Assembly (NCBI RefSeq): GCF_958301595.1
Contig: NZ_CATQJU010000001.1
Span: forward strand, 2,232,001 to 2,296,000
Direction of reading: 5' to 3'
Origin: Porphyromonas vaginalis
GTDB taxonomy: Bacteria; Bacteroidota; Bacteroidia; Bacteroidales; Porphyromonadaceae
DNA length: 64,000 bases
This document shows positions 1-7,805 of this stretch, in pieces (the stretch's first letter is position 1; each line of letters starts with the position of its first letter). The position numbers were made by a program, and so were the translations under genes. The notes under the pieces were generated by a model that saw only the letters and a program-made list of their open reading frames with translations, did no database searches and was not told where the DNA came from.

Positions 1-338
1 AGCCCTGGCACCTCATGGAAGTGGCAGGGGAAGAAGTCCACCAACCCCGCACGGCACGCCTTGCGCGCGTTGGCCTCGAGGAAGTTGATCTTAAGATTAA
101 AGTTTTTGGCTATCTCAGGCGTAAACTGGTACCCAGCACCATAATACAGGACGTGAAAGATATTACCTGCGGGCAGCTCAGCGACATGCTCCATCATACA
201 TTTCAGGAGCGTATCAGGGGCGGCAGCCGCATGACCTATGACAATGTTACACCCCTCTGTAAGTTCCTTCTTGAGAGCCTCTAGGGGGGTGGTCAGATGA
301 GATTGATAATAGGACTTCCAGTCCTGATTCTTTTGCAT
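1..338 (-). CDS. Acetyl-CoA hydrolase/transferase family protein, 3' part cut by window edge
   Basis: Only the first 112 codons are present; the gene runs off the left edge. It starts at ATG 336-338 (MQKNQDWKSYY...). The stretch ITEG-like 'EGCNIVIGHAAAAPDTLL' (residues ~31-48) and 'DFFPCHFHEVPG' near the edge match the N-terminal domain of the acetyl-CoA hydrolase / 4-hydroxybutyrate CoA-transferase family, which moves CoA between short acids and acetyl-CoA or acetate in the cytoplasm. The exact substrate cannot be read from this fragment; butyrate- or 4-hydroxybutyrate-linked CoA transfer is plausible because porphyromonads make butyrate (family knowledge). It has its own promoter (450-457) and a strong leader hairpin (393-431). 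The catalytic glutamate of the family lies in the missing part. Confidence 0.8.
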   Translation of the reverse strand, partial: MQKNQDWKSYYQSHLTTPLEALKKELTEGCNIVIGHAAAAPDTLLKCMMEHVAELPAGNIFHVLYYGAGYQFTPEIAKNFNLKINFLEANARKACRAGLVDFFPCHFHEVPG

Positions 339-392
339 AGTGTGTCTAGCTTATCTGTTGAATGAAGTGTTGTCTATACTTAGCCCTTGAAA

Positions 393-431
393 GCGCAGCC
401 TCGCTCGTAATGGACTTAGAGCGAGGAGCGC
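393..431 (-). other. Leader hairpin ahead of the CoA-transferase gene
   Basis: CCTCGCTC (399-406) pairs perfectly with GAGCGAGG (419-426) across a 12-nt loop, and GCGC (393-396) pairs with GCGC (428-431) through a small bulge. It lies between the -7 box at 450-457 and the start codon at 338, so it would sit in the 5' leader of the mRNA. There is no U-run, so it is not a simple terminator. A role in mRNA stability or control is inference. Confidence 0.45.
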
Positions 432-449
432 ATCGAGCTTTGTCGAGTA

Positions 450-457
450 CAAAGATA
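450..457 (-). promoter_or_regulatory. Bacteroidota -7 box TATCTTTG for the CoA-transferase gene
   Basis: The minus strand reads TATCTTTG, a perfect match to the TAnnTTTG -7 element of the Bacteroidota housekeeping sigma factor. It lies about 110 nt upstream of the start at 338. No clear -33 TTTG was seen at the usual distance. Confidence 0.6.
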
Positions 458-477
458 CAAATTATTACGGAAGCGAC

Positions 478-1641
478 TTACTCGTAAGCCAGCTCCAGGA
501 TCTGTCGTACGATCTCGGGCGTCATATTCTGATGCTCACCGAGTACAGTGCCACGCTCCGTAAAGCGACGCACCACCTCGTCGATCACCTCGTGAGGTAC
601 CTCCGCATCACGTAGCGTGACCGAGAGACCGAGCTTGGCAAAGAACTGCTTCGTCGCTTCGATAGCTGCCGTAATAGCGTGCTCTTCGCCTTGGCACGCC
701 TGAGGGGTCAAGCCCCATATCCGAGCCGCATACTGCAGGAGCTTGTCCTGCTTGCCTAGATGGCGCATCACCTGTAGCGTGGCGGGCAGGATGATTGCGA
801 GCGTATGCCCGTGTGTCAGACCCGTCAGGGCGGTCACCTCGTGACCTATATAGTGCGTACTCCAGTCTTGATCCACACCCCACGAGAGGTAACCGTTGAG
901 TCCGACAGTAGCGCAGAGCATAAACTCACCCATCAGATCGACATCCTGATGGTTGTGCGTCAGCCCTGGGGCAATCTCAATGAGCGTGTGTAGCACCCCC
1001 TCGGCCATACGATCCATCAGGAGCGGACTGCGCATCGTCGTCATGTACTGCTCCATAACATGGACGAAGGTATCGGCTATACCACACGCTACCTGATAAG
1101 GTGGTAGAGAGGTCGGTATACGAGGGTCTAGGATGGAGAATTGTGGATGCTTGCTTGAGAATGAATACTTCTCCTGCGTCTCACGACAAGAGATAACTCC
1201 ACCACTATTCATCTCCGATCCCGTAGCGGGGATCGTGAGCACGACACCGAGCGGTAGATGCTCGCCCCTATGCTTGCCAGCACGAACTATATCCCAAGGG
1301 TCCTGGTCACTGCACATCGCAGCGATGATTAGCTTACTTGCGTCGATGACTGAGCCGCCGCCTACAGCTAGGACAAAGTCGCACTGCTCCTGACGCCCCA
1401 GCTGTACAGCCTTACGGATCGTCTCGACCGTAGGATTGGACTCGATGCCCCAAAACTCGGTCACAGAGCGGCCCTCCAGTGCTTGGCATACGGCATCGTA
1501 GACGCCATTGCTTCGTATACTACCACCGCCCATCACGAGGAGGATGCGGTAGTGTGGATCAATGAGCCGAGGAAGCTCAGCAATGCGTCCCTCTCCGAAG
1601 ACAAGCTTCGTGGGATTGTAGTATGTGAAGGGTTGTATCAT
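478..1641 (-). CDS. Iron-containing alcohol dehydrogenase, YqhD/butanol dehydrogenase type
   Basis: A 387-aa cytoplasmic group III (iron-dependent) alcohol dehydrogenase that reduces aldehydes with NAD(P)H. The nucleotide-binding half shows MGGGS (~37-41) and GGGSVIDASK (94-103). The metal-binding half shows ADTFVHVMEQY (Asp-x3-His ligands) and IGHEVTALTGLTHGH, close to the 'THMIGHELTA' stretch of YqhD, so I favour the YqhD/BDH subgroup. The frame is open 20 codons further upstream, but the start at MIQPFTYYNP (1639-1641) fits the family N-terminus. A TATCTTTG box lies at 1699-1706. The neighbouring CoA-transferase hints at short-chain acid/alcohol metabolism, but the two have separate promoters. 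A 4-hydroxybutyrate dehydrogenase role was considered and is less likely from the motif. Confidence 0.88.
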   Translation of the reverse strand: MIQPFTYYNPTKLVFGEGRIAELPRLIDPHYRILLVMGGGSIRSNGVYDAVCQALEGRSVTEFWGIESNPTVETIRKAVQLGRQEQCDFVLAVGGGSVIDASKLIIAAMCSDQDPWDIVRAGKHRGEHLPLGVVLTIPATGSEMNSGGVISCRETQEKYSFSSKHPQFSILDPRIPTSLPPYQVACGIADTFVHVMEQYMTTMRSPLLMDRMAEGVLHTLIEIAPGLTHNHQDVDLMGEFMLCATVGLNGYLSWGVDQDWSTHYIGHEVTALTGLTHGHTLAIILPATLQVMRHLGKQDKLLQYAARIWGLTPQACQGEEHAITAAIEATKQFFAKLGLSVTLRDAEVPHEVIDEVVRRFTERGTVLGEHQNMTPEIVRQILELAYE

Positions 1642-1698
1642 GCTTCTTGGTAGATTAAAGTGTGAATTAGAAGATAGGCTTCGTAGCCTTGCCAAGAG

Positions 1699-1706
1699 CA
1701 AAGATA
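1699..1706 (-). promoter_or_regulatory. -7 box TATCTTTG for the alcohol dehydrogenase gene
   Basis: Perfect TAnnTTTG match on the minus strand, about 58 nt upstream of the chosen start at 1641 and in the 70-bp gap after the ppx stop codon. This suggests the dehydrogenase is transcribed separately from ppk-ppx. Confidence 0.6.
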
Positions 1707-1711
1707 CGAGT

Positions 1712-2614
1712 TTAGTCCATTATCTTCAGGTAAAGCTGGTCGATGATGCCATCTGCGACACCAATCGTTGGTACGATCACCTGATCCGCATGTAGGGCCG
1801 CGACGACTCTGGTGAAAAGCTCACCCGCCGGGACAATCACATCAGAGCGATCGGGCTTTAGATTAAAGCGGGTCATACGCTGTTCATCCGTCAGTGCCGC
1901 CAACGTCTCGTAGATCTCTTGCAGCGCCTCAGCAGAGATGAAGCGGGTATCCGGCATGGAGGGGTCTGTCGTGCCGTTGATACGTGCGAGCCGATTGATA
2001 TTGCCACCCGTACCAACGATGGTCGCAGCTCCGTACTGACTATACAGCTCCGAGAGATACTGGTCAAAAGCCTCGAATGTCGCATCTCGCACTACCCCAC
2101 TCAGCATACGCACCGTGCCGATGTCAAAGGAGCGTGTGGCGACAGGCTCTCCTCCCACATAGAGATTCAACTCCGTGCTACCGCCCCCCACATCCATAAA
2201 GAGGTAGTTACGATCTGTCGTGACGATACGGTGTATCTTGCTTTGCGCCACGAGAGCTGCCTCCTCCTCACCTGAGATCACCTCTATCTGTATACCCGTC
2301 TTACGTAGCACCTTGTCCACGATCTCACTAGCATTGCTCGCTTCGCGCATCGCTGAGGTAGCGCAGGCGCGGTAGTGAGCCACGTCGTAGATCTTCATCA
2401 GATGCTTGTAGACCTTCATGAGAGAGAGTATATCACGCTGCTTCCTCTTAGATATCTGTCCAGAGATAAAAGCATCTTCGCCCAGTCGGAGTGGCACACG
2501 CAGGAGCTGCACCTTGCTGAGCGGTTGATCAGAGAGGTCACTATTGACGCACTTGATGAGGAGCCGCACGGCATTCGAGCCAATGTCGATGGCGGCGAGG
2601 TTGAGCTTTCTCAT
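1712..2614 (-). CDS. ppx: Ppx/GppA-family phosphatase (exopolyphosphatase-like)
   Basis: A 300-aa protein of the ASKHA fold with the phosphate-1 loop AAIDIGSNAVRLLI (~7-20) and phosphate-2 loop MDVGGGSTELN (~140-150). It would release phosphate from polyphosphate chains or act on pppGpp. The length covers only the two-domain Ppx/GppA core; the C-terminal HD-like domain of E. coli Ppx (over 500 aa in total) is absent, as in many short Ppx proteins. Its ATGA start overlaps the ppk stop by 4 bp, so the kinase and phosphatase for the same polymer are translationally coupled. Polyphosphatase versus pppGpp phosphatase activity cannot be told from sequence, but the ppk neighbour favours polyphosphate. 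Confidence 0.9.
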   Translation of the reverse strand: MRKLNLAAIDIGSNAVRLLIKCVNSDLSDQPLSKVQLLRVPLRLGEDAFISGQISKRKQRDILSLMKVYKHLMKIYDVAHYRACATSAMREASNASEIVDKVLRKTGIQIEVISGEEEAALVAQSKIHRIVTTDRNYLFMDVGGGSTELNLYVGGEPVATRSFDIGTVRMLSGVVRDATFEAFDQYLSELYSQYGAATIVGTGGNINRLARINGTTDPSMPDTRFISAEALQEIYETLAALTDEQRMTRFNLKPDRSDVIVPAGELFTRVVAALHADQVIVPTIGVADGIIDQLYLKIMD

Positions 2615-4710
2615 ATCTTCGTATCAGTGTCTATGTCTTGCTGTAGGTAGTAAGCGTAGAGGTCGGTCTGCGAGCGGTACCATGGCGTCGGAGCATCCTC
2701 ACGCCGAGGACGACCGTCGTGACTATTGACGTAGTGTCCCTGCGATACATCTTGCAGTCCGCACGCCACGATGTGATGCAGGTCTCGCTGTATCTCCTTG
2801 TCGTAGACAGGAGCCACCACCTCGATACGCCGGTCTAGGTTGCGCTGCATCCAGTCCGCTGAGCCGATGAAGTAAAGCGGATCGTCATTATTGCAAAAGA
2901 TAAAGATACGCGAGTGCTCCAGATAGCGATCTATGATGCCATAGACGCGAATGTTTTCGCTCACCCCTTTGACACCCGGCACCAGCGAACAGTTACCACG
3001 CACCAAGAGGTCAACGTCTACACCCGCCTGAGAGGCTGCGTAGAGACGCTTGATGAGGGCTGGGTCAACGATGTGATTCACCTTGACCATAATGTAGGCA
3101 GGCCTGCCAGCGAGCTTGTTTTTGATCTCCCGATTGATCAGAGCGGTAAAGCGACGACGCATATCATTTGGCGAGACTAGCAGCTCCTTAAAGTGGGTGT
3201 CTAGGTAAGGCTTCTCGATGTACTTAAAGACATCCGCCACCTCCCTCGCCACACACTTATTGGCGGTCATGAGCATCACATCGGTGTAGACACGGGCTGT
3301 GCCCTCGTGCATATTGCCCGTACCGATGCAGGCTATATCTCCATGACGGGTCGTGATATGGACCAACTTGCTGTGTATCTTCAGCGTCTCAGGACCAAAG
3401 AGCACATTGATGCCCGCCTCGATCATCTCCTTAGCCCAGGCTATGTTGCTCTCCTCGTCAAAGCGCGCCAGCAGCTCCACGACGACCGTCACCTTCTTGC
3501 CATTCTTAGCCGCAGCGATCAGGGCATTGATCACGTTCGAGTCCTTGGCGACACGATAGAGCGTACACTTGATTCCACGCACCTCATCGCTAATAGCTGC
3601 CTCACGCAGGAGGCGCAGGAAGCGGTTGAAGCTGTGATAAGGGAAGTGCAAGTGCCGGTCTCGATGTAGCACCTGATCGATCATACTCTCCGTAAAGTCA
3701 ATGCCATCGCCTAGGATCGGTGTCTGTGGCGGATTGCACAAGTCTTGGCGACCGCATTTGGGGAAGTCCATCAGGTCACGCAGATTGTGGTAACGCCCGC
3801 CCGCCACCTTGGCATCGTTACTGTCTAGTCCCGCCTTGCGAAAGATCTTGTTGCGCAGCGAGCCAGGCATATCGGCATCGTAGACCACACGGAGCATCTC
3901 ACCCTTGCGACGGCGACGCAGACCCTTAGAGACACGCTGTACCACACCCACATCGACATCCTCCTCGCGAATGTCCATCTCCGCATCTTTGGTAAACTTG
4001 AAGGTGTAAGCCTCAAAGTCATTACACCGCAAGCCCGCAAAGATATACTTAAGGTTGAAGCGAATCACATCATCGAGGAACATGATGCAGACCCTCCCCT
4101 CCTCATCGTCTGCTATGCGGATAAATCGGCCGAACTTCTCTACCGGAGCTTTGATGATGCCGACGCTCTGACGCAGTGGTTTGTCGCTGCCCGGCTCCAG
4201 CTCTTTCATCTGCACCGCTAGGTAGATCGACTCCTCTATCTGATCTGCCGAAAAGTCCATCTTGCGCAGCGAGAGCGGATTAGTACTTGCACCCAGCTGC
4301 CTAATATAGAAGTCAAAGACCTGCTCCTCCTGTCGAGGCGTCAGCTCCCGCTCGTTGACCACTCGTATGCCCTCCTTAGCGAGATCATCCAGTGCCTGCT
4401 GAAAGTTCTCCTCAAAGGTCTCAGCATACTCCTTATTGAGCTTGTAAATCTTGCGTAGCGTCCGCTCCGCTTCTTTACGCTGCGGTGCTGACAGCTCCTC
4501 GTCCTCTGCGATACGCCGTAGCGAAGCCACACGCACACGAAAGAACTCGTCCAGGTTGTTTGAGTAGATGCCCAAGAAGTTCAGGCGCTCCATCAGCGGG
4601 ACATCCTCTCGGGCACTCTCTAGGAGGATGCGCCGATTGAAGGACATCCAGCTTACATCTCGATCTATGTAAGGGAATTTGTTCACTTTGCGTTTTGTTG
4701 TTTTGCCCAT
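2611..4710 (-). CDS. ppk1: Polyphosphate kinase 1
   Basis: A 699-aa PPK1, the usual family length. It reversibly polymerises the ATP gamma-phosphate into inorganic polyphosphate through a phospho-histidine. The N-domain opens with YIDRDVSWMSFNRRIL. The catalytic PLD-like domains carry KIHSKLVHI with the probable phosphorylated His446, then IGTGNMHEGTARVYTD, and the second conserved histidine in RYLEHSRIFIF (His599). It lies directly upstream of ppx with a 4-bp overlap, a ppk-ppx operon seen in many bacteria. A TACATTTG box lies 25 nt before the start. Nothing is missing from the active site as far as I can see. Confidence 0.97.
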   Translation of the reverse strand: MGKTTKRKVNKFPYIDRDVSWMSFNRRILLESAREDVPLMERLNFLGIYSNNLDEFFRVRVASLRRIAEDEELSAPQRKEAERTLRKIYKLNKEYAETFEENFQQALDDLAKEGIRVVNERELTPRQEEQVFDFYIRQLGASTNPLSLRKMDFSADQIEESIYLAVQMKELEPGSDKPLRQSVGIIKAPVEKFGRFIRIADDEEGRVCIMFLDDVIRFNLKYIFAGLRCNDFEAYTFKFTKDAEMDIREEDVDVGVVQRVSKGLRRRRKGEMLRVVYDADMPGSLRNKIFRKAGLDSNDAKVAGGRYHNLRDLMDFPKCGRQDLCNPPQTPILGDGIDFTESMIDQVLHRDRHLHFPYHSFNRFLRLLREAAISDEVRGIKCTLYRVAKDSNVINALIAAAKNGKKVTVVVELLARFDEESNIAWAKEMIEAGINVLFGPETLKIHSKLVHITTRHGDIACIGTGNMHEGTARVYTDVMLMTANKCVAREVADVFKYIEKPYLDTHFKELLVSPNDMRRRFTALINREIKNKLAGRPAYIMVKVNHIVDPALIKRLYAASQAGVDVDLLVRGNCSLVPGVKGVSENIRVYGIIDRYLEHSRIFIFCNNDDPLYFIGSADWMQRNLDRRIEVVAPVYDKEIQRDLHHIVACGLQDVSQGHYVNSHDGRPRREDAPTPWYRSQTDLYAYYLQQDIDTDTKI

Positions 4711-4735
4711 AAGTTGCGATACAATGGTATTTGGG

Positions 4736-4743
4736 CAAATGTA
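4736..4743 (-). promoter_or_regulatory. -7 box TACATTTG for ppk1-ppx
   Basis: Perfect TAnnTTTG match on the minus strand, ending 25 nt before the ppk1 start codon. It probably drives the ppk1-ppx operon. Confidence 0.6.
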
Positions 4744-4791
4744 CCACTTGTATGTTGAGGTTCTGTTAAGAAAGCGTGTATACCCCCCGCT

Positions 4792-6030
4792 CTAGTCACG
4801 GCGGAAGATATCTCGTGTGTAGACCCGCTCAGCGACATCGTCGAGATCCGCATGGTAGCGGTTCGTAATGATCGCCTGAGAGCGAGCCTTAAAGGTCGCT
4901 AAGTCGTTCTCCACAAGGCTCCCGAAGAAGGTCGTATGCTGCGCCAGCGTAGGCTCGTAGATAATCACCTTGGCCCCCTTAGCCTTGATGCGCTTCATCA
5001 CCCCCTGGATTGAAGAGTGGCGGAAGTTGTCACTGTGGCTCTTCATCGTCAGGCGGTAGATGCCGATGACGCACTCACGCTCTTGCGTCGGGTCGTACTG
5101 ATTCTCCTCCATATAACTATAGTAACCCGCCATCTTGAGGACCTGATCAGCGATGAAGTCCTTGCGCGTACGATTGCTCGCCACGATAGCGCCGATGATG
5201 TTTTGCGGCACAGCATCGTAGTTGGCGAGGAGCTGCTTCGTATCCTTAGGCAGGCAGTAGCCTCCATAGCCAAAGGAGGGATTGTTGTAATGGTCACCAA
5301 TACGGGGATCTAGGCAAACGCCCTCGATGATGCTCTTGCTGTCTAGCTCCTTAAGCTCGGCATAGGTGTCCAGCTCGTTGAAGTAAGAGACCCGCAGCGC
5401 TAGATAAGTGTTCGCAAAAAGCTTGACCGCCTCAGCCTCCGTCGTACCCATCAGTAGCACAGGCATATCTTGGCGAATGGCCCCCTCACGTATCAGCTCG
5501 GCAAAGCTCTCTGCACGCTCCCGCTGATGCGCACTCTGCTTGTCATAACCCACGATAATGCGCGAAGGGTAAAGATTGTCGTAGAGTGCCTTGCTCTCGC
5601 GAAGGAATTCTGGCGCAAAGAGGATGTCGTCGTAGTCCATCATCTCACGCAGGTGAGCCGTATAGCCCACAGGCACCGTCGACTTAATCACAATTGTCGC
5701 AGAGGGATTGCAGGCTCGCACGGCAGAGACCACCGCCTCGACGGCAGAGGTGTTGAAGAAGTTCTGTACCGAGTCATAGTTGGTCGGCGTGGCCACCACG
5801 ACGAAGTCCGCCCCACGATAAGCCTCCTCGGCATCTAGCGTAGTGCGCAGCCGGAGCTGTCGTGTCGCCAGGTACTCCTCGAGGTAATCGTCCTGTATCG
5901 GTGACTTACGCTGATTGATTAGGTCTACCCGCTCGGGCAGGACGTCCACGCCCACGACCTCGTGGTGCTGTGCCAGAAGCACCGCCACCGAGAGTCCCAC
6001 ATAGCCCATGCCTGCGACTGCTATCTTCAT
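4792..6030 (-). CDS. ugd: UDP-glucose 6-dehydrogenase (nucleotide-sugar dehydrogenase)
   Basis: A 412-aa cytoplasmic enzyme that oxidises a UDP-hexose (most likely UDP-glucose to UDP-glucuronate) in two NAD-dependent steps for capsule or lipopolysaccharide sugars. The N-terminal Rossmann domain begins [19 protein letters not shown] (GxGxxG). The catalytic cysteine is Cys259 in [14 protein letters not shown]. The C-terminal UDP-binding domain ends the protein. The size fits the short HasB-like subgroup (~400 aa). It appears to be a single-gene unit with TATTTTTG at 6061-6068. The upstream side was later altered by IS insertion at 6293, leaving the promoter intact. UDP-N-acetyl sugar dehydrogenase activity is possible but less likely for this short type. 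Confidence 0.92.
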   Translation of the reverse strand: MKIAVAGMGYVGLSVAVLLAQHHEVVGVDVLPERVDLINQRKSPIQDDYLEEYLATRQLRLRTTLDAEEAYRGADFVVVATPTNYDSVQNFFNTSAVEAVVSAVRACNPSATIVIKSTVPVGYTAHLREMMDYDDILFAPEFLRESKALYDNLYPSRIIVGYDKQSAHQRERAESFAELIREGAIRQDMPVLLMGTTEAEAVKLFANTYLALRVSYFNELDTYAELKELDSKSIIEGVCLDPRIGDHYNNPSFGYGGYCLPKDTKQLLANYDAVPQNIIGAIVASNRTRKDFIADQVLKMAGYYSYMEENQYDPTQERECVIGIYRLTMKSHSDNFRHSSIQGVMKRIKAKGAKVIIYEPTLAQHTTFFGSLVENDLATFKARSQAIITNRYHADLDDVAERVYTRDIFRRD

Positions 6031-6060
6031 ACGTTGAGAGGTTACATTTTAGTGTCTGGA

Positions 6061-6068
6061 CAAAAATA
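6061..6068 (-). promoter_or_regulatory. -7 box TATTTTTG for ugd
   Basis: Matches TAnnTTTG on the minus strand about 30 nt upstream of the ugd start. From here to 6247 I see no gene and no other clear structure. Confidence 0.55.
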
Positions 6069-6247
6069 CAACAATTCGTGGATAGCGGCTCATTACTCCC
6101 CTATCCGCAATGCCGCAAATCGCTACAGGTCGCATCGTTATTCGTCTTGTCTTGCCACAACGACCACCCTCCCGCTAATCCATCTCTGTGAGTCTCCATC
6201 AAGCAGTCGCCCCCTCCGCAACGCTCGCATCGCACTGAGTACGTAAC

Positions 6248-6292
6248 ACATACGAGTTCTAAAAAGAGCTCCCCTCTTGGAACTTTTCAGTT
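6248..6292 (+). repeat. Head and first module of a 22-bp palindrome array, cut by the IS3 element
   Basis: Begins with ACATACGAGTTC (6248-6259), which recurs in reverse at 37760-37771 at the head of the second array of this kind. The first 16-bp module ends CTCTTGGAAC (6268-6283), followed by the 6-bp linker TTTTCA and then GTT, where the IS3-family element has inserted. The array resumes at 9201 in the same 22-bp register when one copy of the duplicated GTT is removed. Confidence 0.75.
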
Positions 6293-6340
6293 TGTCCTCT
6301 CCTGAAATAGTACACAGTTGGGAAGCCAACCCCAACAACT

Positions 6341-6721
6341 ATGAAAGAAGAAAAAAGTAACCGAGGACGAAAGGGATATCCCCTAGATTTCAAGTGGAGA
6401 GTCATTGATGACCTCCTAGCCACTGGCGAGAGCATCGCCACGACCAGCCAGCGCTACGGCATTACCACACGCACCATTCGAAATTGGTTGCGTACCTTTG
6501 GAGTAGAGTTACCCAACCAAAGCAGCAGTAGCACTATGAGCAAGACAAACAAGAACAAAGACGTAGATCCAGAGTACGCAGAACTCAAGCGCGAAAACGC
6601 TCGCCTCAAAGCAGCCCTCTTCCAGGCTGAGAGCAAGGCATTAGTCAACAAGACACTACTCGAAGTGGTCTTGAATCGCTACCACATTGATCTAAAAAAA
6701 AAGACCGATTTGCAGCCGTGA
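6341..6721 (+). CDS. IS3-family OrfA (helix-turn-helix DNA-binding protein)
   Basis: A 126-aa protein. A homeodomain-like helix-turn-helix lies at about residues 10-50 (YPLDFKWRVIDDLLATGESIA, ITTRTIRNWLRTFG), followed by a coiled-coil/leucine-rich region (YAELKRENARLKAALFQAES, ~88-107) typical of the oligomerising part of IS3 OrfA. It ends in TGA at 6719-6721, overlapping the GTG at 6718 of orfB. The run of nine A at 6694-6702 near its 3' end is the likely site where ribosomes slip into the orfB frame to make the OrfAB transposase. Confidence 0.9.
   Translation: MKEEKSNRGRKGYPLDFKWRVIDDLLATGESIATTSQRYGITTRTIRNWLRTFGVELPNQSSSSTMSKTNKNKDVDPEYAELKRENARLKAALFQAESKALVNKTLLEVVLNRYHIDLKKKTDLQP
6694..6703 (+). 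promoter_or_regulatory. Slippery site for -1 frameshifting between orfA and orfB
   Basis: Nine A followed by G; in the orfA frame the codons read CTA AAA AAA AAG, containing the classic A-AAA-AAG heptamer. The orfB frame is -1 relative to orfA and is open from 6691, just after a TGA at 6688-6690, so a -1 slip here gives a continuous OrfAB. The setup matches known IS3-family programmed frameshifts. Confidence 0.75.
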
Positions 6722-7758
6722 GACAGCTTGAACACGCCAAAGTGAGAGATCAAAAGCTCTCCATAACCTACCTTTGTCAGCTACTAGAAGTCAGCCGCAA
6801 AGGCTACTACAAGCACACCTTCACCGAGCAAGACGAAGATGTCAAAGTAGCCTCCGTCCTACACTATTGCCAGTATGTGCGAAGTAAGCTCCACAGGGCA
6901 GGCGTAGACACCCTTCAGCAGTGTGCCAAGGAATACTTCGAAGGAACCTTCCAAGTAGGTCGCGACTGGCTGTACAAAGTCTTAGGAGCCAACGATATGC
7001 TGCTGAGAAGTCGCAAGCACAAGCGTCCACCCCAGACGACCAAGGGAGTGGTTAATCACGGCTTCCAAGACCACCTGAACACCACCCCTAAATACATTGC
7101 CACTGACCATTGCCGGCTCACCGTCTCAGACATAACCTACGTCAAATGTTTAGGGGGCTTCGCATATCTCTCCCTGACGATGGACGCTTATAGCCGCATC
7201 ATCACCGGCTTTGACCTGCAGCCCACGCTCTCCACAGAGGGCCCCTACAACGCACTAAGACAGACCGTTGACTTCTACCAGAAGCATGGCTTTGACCTCA
7301 AAGGGCTCATCTTCCATAGCGACCGAGGCTGTCAATATGTCTCCAAGCAGATGACCGACTACGAGGCCAGCCTAGGCATCGTAACCAGTGTCACCCAGAC
7401 AGGCAACCCTCTCCACAACGCTATGGCAGAGCGACTTAACGGGATCATCAAGAACGACTGGCTCTACAACTTCGAGGATAAGCCCATAGATCAAGTTCGA
7501 GAGATCCTCTCGCAAACGATTGCTCTCTATAACACAGCGCGTCCTCATCGAGCCATCAACAAGAAGACTCCGATGCAGATGCTCATACCAGATTACCCCA
7601 ACCCTATAACCACACAACCCTCTAAGAAACAGACATCTAAGAACAATTCACCAAAAGCTCCGAGCCTCAAATCTCCGAGCTCATGCCGCTTAACTCCACA
7701 CAAAGACCTATCTTTGTGTACCTCCGCAGTAAAAACGACCACAAGTCGTGTACCCTAG
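6718..7758 (+). CDS. IS3-family OrfB transposase (DDE integrase core)
   Basis: A 346-aa protein counted from GTG 6718, but probably made mainly as the C-terminal part of an OrfAB frameshift product. The integrase core (rve) has the triad Asp138 (SDITYVK), Asp202 (HSDRGCQY) and Glu238 (AMAERLNG), with exactly 35 residues between the last two, the DDX35E signature of IS3. The N-terminal part contains the HTH_21-like region (LSITYLCQLLEVSRKGYYKH). The C-terminus has a Ser/Lys/Pro-rich tail of about 45 residues that looks unconserved. All catalytic residues are present. The stop lies 39 bp before the 8-bp target duplicate of the nested ISL3 element. Confidence 0.93.
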   Translation: MRQLEHAKVRDQKLSITYLCQLLEVSRKGYYKHTFTEQDEDVKVASVLHYCQYVRSKLHRAGVDTLQQCAKEYFEGTFQVGRDWLYKVLGANDMLLRSRKHKRPPQTTKGVVNHGFQDHLNTTPKYIATDHCRLTVSDITYVKCLGGFAYLSLTMDAYSRIITGFDLQPTLSTEGPYNALRQTVDFYQKHGFDLKGLIFHSDRGCQYVSKQMTDYEASLGIVTSVTQTGNPLHNAMAERLNGIIKNDWLYNFEDKPIDQVREILSQTIALYNTARPHRAINKKTPMQMLIPDYPNPITTQPSKKQTSKNNSPKAPSLKSPSSCRLTPHKDLSLCTSAVKTTTSRVP

Positions 7759-7805
7759 CAGGAGCAAAACTAACAAATGAGTACACTCACAGGACTAACA
7801 AAAAT

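Noticed and set aside
6694-6702. The A9 run in the IS3 element as a sequencing error that breaks one transposase gene
   Set aside because: The two-frame arrangement with A-AAA-AAG at the junction is the normal design of IS3 elements, so no error needs to be assumed.
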